DNA of 64,000 bases from Phycicoccus sp. CSK15P-2 (GTDB lineage: Bacteria; Actinomycetota; Actinomycetes; Actinomycetales; Dermatophilaceae). The notes below the pieces were generated by a model that ran no database searches, was not told the DNA's origin, and saw nothing but the letters and a program-made list of their open reading frames with translations. The DNA is taken from the NCBI RefSeq assembly GCF_016888005.1, contig NZ_JAFDVE010000009.1, positions 273,577-337,576 on the forward strand. Direction: 5' to 3'. Positions 58,177-64,000 of this stretch are shown piece by piece. Positions within the stretch are counted from its first letter, which is position 1. Each line of letters starts with the position of its first letter. Both the position numbers and the translations under genes were made by a program.

Positions 58177-58219
58177 ACCGGCACCCGGCCACCCGACACT
58201 AGGGTGGCCGGGTGCCGGT
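58177..58219 (+). terminator. 18-bp hairpin spanning the SPFH end and TSUP start
   Basis: ACCGGCACCCGGCCACCC (58177-58194) pairs perfectly with GGGTGGCCGGGTGCCGGT (58202-58219), an 18-bp stem with a 7-base loop. It begins 11 bases after the SPFH stop, so it should act as its terminator. Its right arm holds the -10 TAGGGT (58200-58205) and the GTG start (58212) of the TSUP gene. RNA that reads through would hide that start. Confidence 0.75.
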
Positions 58220-58979
58220 CGGTGAAGCGCTGCTCGTCGTGCTCGCGGGCGTCGGTGCGGGCACGATCAACACGATCGTCGGGTCCGGAACGCTCATCAC
58301 CTTCCCGACGCTGCTCCTGCTCGGCGTCCCACCGGTGACCGCGAACATCTCGAACAACCTGGGCCTGGTACCGGGGAGCCTCACCGGGTCCATCGGCTAC
58401 CGCCGCGAGCTACGGGGGATGGGCGCCGAGCTCCGCCGGTACGTGCCGATCTCGTTCGTGGGGGGTGCGGCGGGCGCTGTGCTGCTCCTCGTGCTCGACC
58501 CCGACCTCTTCCGGGCGATCGTCCCGGTCCTCATCGTCCTCGGCGTCGCCCTCGTCGTCCTCGGCCCGCGGATCAACGCCTGGGCCACCCGCCGCCGCGA
58601 GGCCGCGGGGCAGGAGGCGCGCGAGCACCGCGGGGCGATGCGCGCCGGGGTGCTCGGCGCGGGGGTCTACGGCGGCTACTTCGGTGCGGCCCAGGGCATC
58701 ATCCTCATGGGCGTGCTCGGTGCGCTGTCCGGCGAGTCCCTGCAGCGCCTCAACGGCCTGAAGAACGTCCTCGCGACGGTCGTCAACGCGATCGCCGCGG
58801 TCGTCTTCCTCGCCGTCGCCTCCGACCGCATCGACTGGCTGGTCGTCCTCCTCATCGCCGTGGGGTCCACGCTCGGAGGGGTGCTCGGGGCGACCGTCGG
58901 TCGTCGCCTGCCGAGCCCCGTGCTACGCGGGATCATCGTCGTCGTCGGCGTCGTCGCGGTGACCCGGCTGGTCCTCTGA
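58212..58979 (+). CDS. TSUP-family (TauE/SafE) permease, first copy
   Basis: A 255-residue membrane protein with about eight hydrophobic segments and the TSUP repeat GTINTIVGSGTLITFPTLLLLGVPP near residues 17-41. The family moves sulfite, sulfoacetate, thiosulfate or other small anions. The start GTG lies 6 bases after TAGGGT, inside the right arm of a hairpin. A second, distinct TSUP gene starts 4 bases after its stop. Confidence 0.88.
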   Translation: MPVGEALLVVLAGVGAGTINTIVGSGTLITFPTLLLLGVPPVTANISNNLGLVPGSLTGSIGYRRELRGMGAELRRYVPISFVGGAAGAVLLLVLDPDLFRAIVPVLIVLGVALVVLGPRINAWATRRREAAGQEAREHRGAMRAGVLGAGVYGGYFGAAQGIILMGVLGALSGESLQRLNGLKNVLATVVNAIAAVVFLAVASDRIDWLVVLLIAVGSTLGGVLGATVGRRLPSPVLRGIIVVVGVVAVTRLVL

Positions 58980-58983
58980 CCCG

Positions 58984-59700
58984 ATGGAGTGGCACCTGGC
59001 CCTGCTCGGGCTCGCGGTCCTCGCCGGTGCCGTGGTGCAGTCGGTCATCGGCTTCGGGATGTCCGTCGTCGCCGCCCCGTTCGTCGTGCTCGTGGCGCCC
59101 GAGCTCATGCCGGTGGCGCTGCTGCTGCCGAGCGTCACCCTGCCCGTACTGCAGCTCACGCACGGCGTCCGCGACCTCGCCTGGCGGGCGCTCGGGTGGG
59201 CTCTCGTGGCAAGACTGCTGCTGACACCGCTCGGTGTCGTCGCCGTGGCCTGGCTCTCGCCGCGCGCCATCGCCGCGTTCGTCGGCATGCTCGTGCTCGT
59301 GACCGTCGCGCTGTCCGTGCGGACCGTCGAGCTGCGGCCGACCCGGGTGAACGCAGTCCTGGCCGGGGCGATCTCGGGTGTCTCCGGGACGGCCGCCGCC
59401 ATCGGCGGTCCGTTCCTCGCCCTGGTCCTCCAGCACGAGCCGCCCGAACGCGTGCGGGCGACCCTGGCCGCCTTCTTCCTCCTCGGATCGGGCCTCGCCC
59501 TCGCCGGTCTCGCGGTCGGGGGAGAGGTGGACGGCCACCGACTCACCTACGGCCTCGTGTGGGCGCCGTTCGCGCTCGGCGGGTACGCCCTCGCCGCCCC
59601 GGTCCGCGCCCGGGTCGACCCCGCCCGGTTCCGCCGGTACGTCCTCGGGTTCTGTGTCGTCGCGAGCCTCGTCGTCATCGGCCGGGCCGCCCTGGCCTAG
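58984..59700 (+). CDS. TSUP-family permease, second copy
   Basis: A 238-residue TSUP protein with about eight hydrophobic segments, clearly different from the first copy. Seen: LAGAVVQSVIGFGMSVVAAPF near residues 13-33, the TSUP start motif, and SGVSGTAAAIGGPFLALVLQ near residues 130-149. Two adjacent TSUP genes could make a heteromer or handle different anions. Its TAG stop lies within the -10 of the next gene (TAGCCT). Confidence 0.88.
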   Translation: MEWHLALLGLAVLAGAVVQSVIGFGMSVVAAPFVVLVAPELMPVALLLPSVTLPVLQLTHGVRDLAWRALGWALVARLLLTPLGVVAVAWLSPRAIAAFVGMLVLVTVALSVRTVELRPTRVNAVLAGAISGVSGTAAAIGGPFLALVLQHEPPERVRATLAAFFLLGSGLALAGLAVGGEVDGHRLTYGLVWAPFALGGYALAAPVRARVDPARFRRYVLGFCVVASLVVIGRAALA

Positions 59701-59710
59701 CCTCGGCACC

Positions 59711-60523
59711 GTGCCCACGACCATCGAGGACCCGGACGACCCGCGCCTCCAGGACTACGTGGGGCTCACCGACGTCGCCCTGCGCCGGCGCCTCGAGCCC
59801 GAGGGCGGGCTGTACGTCGCCGAGTCCGAGAAGGTCATCCGCAGGGCGCTCGGGGCGGGGCACCGGCCCCGCTCCTACCTCATGGCCGAGCGCTGGCTCA
59901 CCGAGCTCGCCGACCTCGTCGCCGAGGCGGAGGACCACGGCGTGCCGGTGTACGTCGGCGAGCACGACGTCATCGAGCGGCTCACCGGGTTCCACCTGCA
60001 CCGCGGTGCGCTCGCCTCGATGCACCGGCCCGCCCTTCCTCCGCTCGACGCCGTCCTGGACGGGGCCCGGCGGGTGCTGGTCCTCGAGGACGTCGTCGAC
60101 CACACGAACGTCGGGGCCGTCTTCCGATCGGCGGCTGCGCTCGGAGTGGACGCCGTCCTCGTCACCCCACGCTGTGCCGACCCGCTGTACCGGCGGTCCG
60201 TCCGGGTGTCCATGGGCACGGTGTTCCAGGTGCCGTGGACGCGGGTCGACCCGTGGCCCGGAGGCGTCGAGGACCTGCACCGGCTCGGCTTCTCGGTGGC
60301 GGCGCTCGCCCTCGGGGACGAGGCCGTGGGTCTCGACGAGCTCGCGGCGGACCCGCCGGAGCGCCTCGCGCTGGTGCTCGGGACCGAGGGGGACGGGCTG
60401 AGCCGCCACACCGTCGCCGCGGCCGACACCGTCGTGCGGATCCCGATGGCCGGGGGAGTGGACTCCCTCAACGTCGCTGCGGCCGGCGCCGTCGCGGCCT
60501 GGGCGCTGCGGGTGCGGTCCTAG
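59711..60523 (+). CDS. SpoU/TrmH-family RNA 2'-O-methyltransferase
   Basis: A 270-residue SPOUT enzyme that probably methylates rRNA or tRNA ribose. An N-terminal substrate-binding domain (residues about 1-95) precedes the knotted domain with LEDVVDHTNVGAVFRSAAALGVDAV near residues 120-144, LVLGTEGDGLS near 220-230 and IPMAGGVDSLNVAAAGAVAAW near 245-265, all three SPOUT motifs. The GTG lies 7 bases after TAGCCT (59698-59703). It overlaps the convergent DUF3037 gene by 4 bases. Confidence 0.92.
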   Translation: MPTTIEDPDDPRLQDYVGLTDVALRRRLEPEGGLYVAESEKVIRRALGAGHRPRSYLMAERWLTELADLVAEAEDHGVPVYVGEHDVIERLTGFHLHRGALASMHRPALPPLDAVLDGARRVLVLEDVVDHTNVGAVFRSAAALGVDAVLVTPRCADPLYRRSVRVSMGTVFQVPWTRVDPWPGGVEDLHRLGFSVAALALGDEAVGLDELAADPPERLALVLGTEGDGLSRHTVAAADTVVRIPMAGGVDSLNVAAAGAVAAWALRVRS

Positions 60524-60897
60524 CGGACCAGCCGGTCGAGAAGCCGCTCTGCCTCCGTGTCCGGGTCCTCGGTGGAGCCACCGTGCACCGGCCCGGGCTG
60601 CAGGACGGTCGACCGCGGCGCGCTGAGCCAACCGAACCGCTTGCCCTGCGTGGTCAGCGCGGCATCCACCGTCTCCGGCGGCGCGTCGCACATCCCACTC
60701 ACCGCTGCGAGCGCGGCGCGCAGGTCGTCCAGGTGGGTCTCCGGCGCGAACGCCGCGAGCCGCTCGTCGTCGACGTGCCAGGCGCACCGGAGCACCCCGG
60801 CCGACTGCGAGTGCACCACGACACCGACGTTCAGGCACTCACCGCGGTCGACGCGCGGGACGTAGCGCAGCACGACGTACTGGTACGGATGGCTCAT
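60520..60897 (-). CDS. DUF3037 protein, partner of the HipA-like kinase
   Basis: A 125-residue DUF3037 protein (HPYQYVVLRYVPRVDRGECLNVGVVVH near residues 3-29). The family commonly lies next to short HipA-like kinases. Here the ATG (60897) overlaps the kinase stop codon (ATGA), so the two are translated together. Function is unknown; it may be the kinase substrate, antitoxin or specificity factor. Its 3' end overlaps the methyltransferase gene by 4 bases. Confidence 0.85.
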   Translation of the reverse strand: MSHPYQYVVLRYVPRVDRGECLNVGVVVHSQSAGVLRCAWHVDDERLAAFAPETHLDDLRAALAAVSGMCDAPPETVDAALTTQGKRFGWLSAPRSTVLQPGPVHGGSTEDPDTEAERLLDRLVR

Positions 60898-61658
60898 CGA
60901 GCACCTCCGAGCCAGGACTCCGGGCGGTGCAGGCGCAGCAGGAGGTGCTCGAGGTACGCCGCCCGGACCGCGCCGAGGTCCGGCAGGCTCCCGGTGGTCT
61001 CGAGCCACTCGTCGGGGACGGTGTCGACGACCTCGCGCAGCACGTCCTCGGTGAGCTCCGCAGCGAGGCGCTCGTGCGTCTCGGCCAGGGGCGCCGCGAC
61101 CGGAGCGAGGACGTGCCCGCTCGGGTCGAAGGGCTGGGCCACGAAGCGGGCGACGTCGGGCGGCCGGCTGGGCCAGGAGTGGTGGAACCAGAGGGCGGCG
61201 CCGTGGTCGATCGCCCACGTGCGCCCGTGCCAGACGAGGAGGTTCGGGTTGGCCCAGGTGCGGTCGACGTTCGCGGTGTACGCGTCGAGCCAGAGCACGG
61301 CCGCCGCGTCGTCCGCGGACGGCGGCCGCGAGCCGTCGTACCCGAAGGCGCCCGGGAGGAAGTCGACCCCGAGGTTGCGGCCGGGGCTCGCCGTGAGGAG
61401 GTCCTGGACCTCCTCGTCGGCCTCGTAGCGGGCGATCGCGCTCGGGAGGTGGACGACCGCGAGCCGCGGGGTGGGGATTCCGAGCCGGCGGGCGACCTCA
61501 CCGACGAGGATCTCGGCCACGAGGACCTTGCGGCCCTGACCCGCACCGGTGAACTTCACGACATACGTGCCGAGGTCGTCGGCCTCGACGAGTCCGGGCA
61601 GCGACCCACCCTCGCGGAGCGGGGCGACGTAGCGCACCGCGGTCACGGACTCCAGCAC
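60894..61658 (-). CDS. HipA-like (HipA_2) protein kinase
   Basis: A 254-residue kinase-fold protein of the short HipA type. Seen: YVVKFTGAGQGRKVLVAEILVGE near residues 32-54 with the likely ATP-binding Lys, LWLDAYTANVDRTWANPNLLV near residues 120-140 and the AIDHGAALWFHH motif near 149-160 (metal-binding Asp). The N-terminal subdomain of classical HipA is missing and no HipB-like gene is near. The GTG is 6 bases after minus-strand TAGGGT. It is divergent from a Ser/Thr kinase. Confidence 0.86.
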   Translation of the reverse strand: MLESVTAVRYVAPLREGGSLPGLVEADDLGTYVVKFTGAGQGRKVLVAEILVGEVARRLGIPTPRLAVVHLPSAIARYEADEEVQDLLTASPGRNLGVDFLPGAFGYDGSRPPSADDAAAVLWLDAYTANVDRTWANPNLLVWHGRTWAIDHGAALWFHHSWPSRPPDVARFVAQPFDPSGHVLAPVAAPLAETHERLAAELTEDVLREVVDTVPDEWLETTGSLPDLGAVRAAYLEHLLLRLHRPESWLGGAR

Positions 61659-61664
61659 CCGGCA

Positions 61665-61687
61665 ACCCTACGACAGGGCACTAAGGT
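61665..61687. promoter_or_regulatory. Divergent promoters for hipA-like and Ser/Thr kinase genes
   Basis: Minus-strand TAGGGT (61670-61665) is 6 bases from the HipA-like GTG; plus-strand TAAGGT (61682-61687) is 7 bases from the Ser/Thr kinase ATG. Only 36 bases separate the two coding sequences, so -10 regions nearly touch and both mRNAs should lack leaders. Confidence 0.6.
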
Positions 61688-61694
61688 GGCTGCG

Positions 61695-63161
61695 ATGACC
61701 ACCGACGACCGACGACTGGCCGGCCGCTACCACCTCGACAGCCCGATCGGGCAGGGCGGGATGGGTGAGGTCTGGCGTGCCACGGACACCGTGCTCGGCC
61801 GCGAGGTCGCGGTCAAGACGATCGACCTGCGCCGGGTGCCCGACGAGTCGGGGGCGGCACGGTTCGAGCGTGAGGCGAAGGTCACGGCGGCGATGAGCCA
61901 CCCGAACGTCGTCACGGTCCACGACACCGGTGTCGAGGGCGACACCGCGTACCTCGTCATGGAGCTCCTCCCCGGTCCCAGCCTCGCGGACCGGCTGGCC
62001 GACGGACCCCTGCCGGTGGAGGAGGTCGTCGAGGTCGGTCGCCAGGTGGCGTCCGCACTGTCCGCCGCGCACGAGCGTGGGCTCGTCCACCGTGACATCA
62101 AGCCGGCCAACCTCGTCTACGCGGCGGACGGCCGGCTCCGGGTCCTCGACTTCGGCATCACCCAGCTCGGGGACGCCGGCGGAGACCAGGCGCTCACCGC
62201 GACGCACACGGTCATGGGAACGGCCGAGTACCTCGCCCCCGAGCAGGCCACGGGCGCGCGGGTCGACGGCCGGGCCGACCTCTACGCCCTCGGCTGCGTG
62301 CTCTACGCCCTCCTCTCGGGCCGCGCGCCCTTCACCGGCCCCACATCCGTCGCGACGATGATGATGCACACCAACGACGCCGTCCCGGACATCCGCGAGC
62401 TGCGTCCCGACACGCCGGTCTGGCTCGCGGCGCTCGTCGGGAACCTCCTCGCCAAGTCCCCCGAGGACCGGCCGGCCGGCGCCGGCGCCGTCCTCGAGGC
62501 GCTGGACTCCCGCAGCGCCCCGCCCGGCGCGGCGGCCACCACGGTGCTCCCGGCCGCCGGGGCCGCGACGACACGGCGGATGGAGGCCACGCCGCCTCCG
62601 CCACCTCCCGGCCCGCCGCCGGCGACGTACGAGCCGGAACGACAGGGCGGCGGCGGTTCGCCCGCGCTGTGGGTGCTCGCGGTCGTCGCGGTGCTCGCGC
62701 TGGGCCTGCTGGCCTGGTGGCTCCTCGGCGGCGACCGGACGTCCACGGAGGGCACCCCGTCGGCCAGCCCCACGGTCTCCTCGCCCTCGCCGGAGCCCAC
62801 GACGAGCGTGCCCGAGGAGACGTCCGCGGAGCCGACCCCGACTTCCGAGCCCACCGAGACCGCGCCCGACCCCGCGCCGGTGGAGGGCGCCAGCGCGGCA
62901 CTCGGTGACGAGGTCGGGGCGCTGCGACAGGACGGCACCATCGACAACGACACCGCGAAGATCGTCGACGACCCGCTCAAGGACGTCGACAAGGCGCTCC
63001 GCGACGAGGACGCCGACGACCTCACCGACGCCCGGGACACCCTCGTCGAGGACTACCGGGACGCCGTGGACGACGGCACGATGCCGCCCGAGGCGGCGGA
63101 CCGGCTCGACCCGCTCGTCGAGGACCTGTCCAGCGCCGTCGACGACTACACGCAGGGCTGA
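61695..63161 (+). CDS. Serine/threonine protein kinase with extracellular domain
   Basis: A 488-residue transmembrane Hanks-type kinase. Seen: GQGGMGEVW near residues 19-27, VAVKTI with the ATP Lys, HRDIKPANL near 134-142, DFGIT near 153-157 and GTAEYLAPEQ near 176-185; then a Pro-rich linker, one membrane segment (WVLAVVAVLALGLLAWWLLG, about residues 325-345), a Ser/Thr/Pro/Glu-rich stalk and a C-terminal acidic helical domain (DTAKIVDDPLKDVDKAL). No PASTA repeats. It likely senses an outside signal. Confidence 0.93.
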   Translation: MTTDDRRLAGRYHLDSPIGQGGMGEVWRATDTVLGREVAVKTIDLRRVPDESGAARFEREAKVTAAMSHPNVVTVHDTGVEGDTAYLVMELLPGPSLADRLADGPLPVEEVVEVGRQVASALSAAHERGLVHRDIKPANLVYAADGRLRVLDFGITQLGDAGGDQALTATHTVMGTAEYLAPEQATGARVDGRADLYALGCVLYALLSGRAPFTGPTSVATMMMHTNDAVPDIRELRPDTPVWLAALVGNLLAKSPEDRPAGAGAVLEALDSRSAPPGAAATTVLPAAGAATTRRMEATPPPPPPGPPPATYEPERQGGGGSPALWVLAVVAVLALGLLAWWLLGGDRTSTEGTPSASPTVSSPSPEPTTSVPEETSAEPTPTSEPTETAPDPAPVEGASAALGDEVGALRQDGTIDNDTAKIVDDPLKDVDKALRDEDADDLTDARDTLVEDYRDAVDDGTMPPEAADRLDPLVEDLSSAVDDYTQG

Positions 63162-63165
63162 GCCC

Positions 63166-63861
63166 TCACCCGGCTGCGGCGCCCTGGAGCGTCGTGGCCA
63201 CCACCGGGTCGAGGCCGCCCGTGAAGGAGTTGGGCCCGACCGGTCCGTACACCGTGCGGAGGACCACGCACGCCGCGAGGTAGGAGCCTTCCTCGGTGGG
63301 GTGGCCGTCGTCCTGCGAGAGCGCGAGGTCGGGACGCACCGAGGTCGCTCGGGCGAACGCGGCGCCGGCCGCGGCGACGGCTGTTCCCGCCGACCGGCCG
63401 GCGGAGGCGTACGCGCGCGCCAGCGCGGCCGTGGTCACACCGGGGCTGTCCCGGCGGGCCCAGGTCTGCAGTGCCACCGGCTGCGCGCCCGCCGACCGCG
63501 CGAGCTCCGCGAGACGGTTCAGACCGTCCGAGAAGGTGCCGTACTCGTACACGGGCAGCTGGCTCTGCTCCTGCAGCACCACGACGTCCCACCCGTCGGG
63601 GTCGGCAAGGGCGTCGAGCGTGTCGCCGTTCGCCATGTGCTGCTGCAGCGTGAAACCGCCGGGTGCGACGCGTCGTGCGTGGACGTTGGGGGCCAGGCCT
63701 TCGAGCAGCTCGTCGAGGCCGCCGTTGTAGTGGGTGAAGCTGTTGCCCACGAAGAGGACGCGCCGGGCGGCCAGCGTGCTGTCGCCGGTGCGCGAGCAGC
63801 CTCCGAGCGCCGCTGCGGCGACCCCCGCGAGCAGCGTCCGACGACCGACCCGGAGCCCCAC
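63166..63861 (-). CDS. SGNH/GDSL-like hydrolase lipoprotein
   Basis: A 231-residue lipoprotein. The N-terminal signal (VGRRTLLAGVAAAALGGC) ends in the lipobox LGGC, so the protein should be anchored outside. The mature part starts with VLFVGNSFTHYNGG near residues 35-48, the SGNH block I with catalytic Ser, and DDGHPTEEGSYLAA near 189-202 with the Asp-x-x-His. Probable carbohydrate esterase or lipase. GTG 8 bases after minus-strand TACGAT. Converges on the Ser/Thr kinase. Confidence 0.87.
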   Translation of the reverse strand: MGLRVGRRTLLAGVAAAALGGCSRTGDSTLAARRVLFVGNSFTHYNGGLDELLEGLAPNVHARRVAPGGFTLQQHMANGDTLDALADPDGWDVVVLQEQSQLPVYEYGTFSDGLNRLAELARSAGAQPVALQTWARRDSPGVTTAALARAYASAGRSAGTAVAAAGAAFARATSVRPDLALSQDDGHPTEEGSYLAACVVLRTVYGPVGPNSFTGGLDPVVATTLQGAAAG

Positions 63862-63926
63862 GAGGCGACATCGTAGTGTCGCGTGTAGTTAGTTGATTTA
63901 CGGTTGGTGTGCTGGGACGATGAGGT

Positions 63927-64000
63927 ATGGCGAATCGTCCGGCTCCGGCGTTGGTGTTGCGTGAGGGTGACCGGGAGGAGCTGGCGCGTTTGACGAGGTC
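63927..64000 (+). CDS. IS630-family transposase, N-terminal part
   Basis: The last 74 bases begin an ORF, ATG at 63927, giving MANRPAPALVLREGDREELA and RLTR, the usual N-terminus of actinobacterial IS630-type transposases. It runs off the window. The codon use is T-richer than in the neighbours (GTGTTGCGTGAGG). The IS left end should lie in the T/A-rich stretch at about 63887-63905; IS630 elements insert at TA. The boundary cannot be placed without the other end. Confidence 0.7.
   Translation, partial: MANRPAPALVLREGDREELARLTR

Overview
The window is about 64 kb of very high-GC DNA with strongly G/C-biased third codon positions and many GTG starts. Gene content and order (uvrC-rapZ-yvcK-whiA-gap-pgk-tpiA-secG-rbpA, an opcA-zwf pentose block, ctaA/ctaB, a sufR-sufBDC-sufS-sufU operon, fabG-fabI-serB, glgC/glgA) are those of an Actinomycetota chromosome. 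RbpA, WhiA, OpcA and an InhA-like FabI are markers of that phylum. A Micrococcales/Intrasporangiaceae-like host is my inference; no rRNA or other taxonomic marker is present.

Layout. (1) 1-7.5 kb, plus strand: the 3' end of uvrC, the rapZ-yvcK-whiA cluster, the lower glycolysis genes gap-pgk-tpiA, secG and rbpA. (2) 7.6-16.6 kb, minus strand: one tightly packed carbon-flow operon read tkt-tal-pgi-zwf-opcA-pgl plus a small unknown gene. (3) 16.7-23.7 kb: heme O and heme A synthases, an MFS exporter with its ArsR-type regulator, an ABC-2 exporter, and psd-pssA for phosphatidylethanolamine synthesis. (4) 23.8-30.9 kb: the complete SUF Fe-S assembly operon with its own regulator, a Rieske-type ferredoxin and SufT, followed by an acVLRF1 ribosome-rescue factor. 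(5) 31-36 kb: accessory single genes, including a membrane protein with its own winged-helix regulator, a PPOX protein, a zinc metallopeptidase and an ABC-F protein. (6) 36-45 kb: a beta-glucoside locus (LacI regulator, GH3 beta-glucosidase, sugar ABC importer lacking an ATPase) and an ABC exporter. (7) 45-53 kb: SURF1, moaA, DUF3099, fabG-fabI, a repeat-rich non-coding stretch interrupted by an IS1634-family element, serB and glgC. (8) 53.9-63.9 kb: glgA, a stand-alone XdhC C-terminal domain, a lone ABC ATPase, NfeD-SPFH, two TSUP permeases, an SPOUT methyltransferase, a HipA-like kinase with DUF3037, a Ser/Thr kinase and a GDSL-like lipoprotein. The window ends in the start of an IS630-type transposase.

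The most notable things seen directly are: an IS1634-type element flanked by a perfect 136-bp direct repeat; a recurrent promoter geometry (TAnnnT followed 6-8 nt later by the start codon) at 16 or more genes, implying leaderless mRNAs, often in divergent pairs and in two places with overlapping -10 elements; an 18-bp perfect hairpin that carries both the -10 and the start codon of a TSUP gene; a 31-codon ORF coupled to the glgC stop codon; and a HipA-like kinase/DUF3037 pair divergent from a Ser/Thr kinase. I did not find a clearly new multi-gene defence or biosynthetic system; most of the window is conserved core metabolism.
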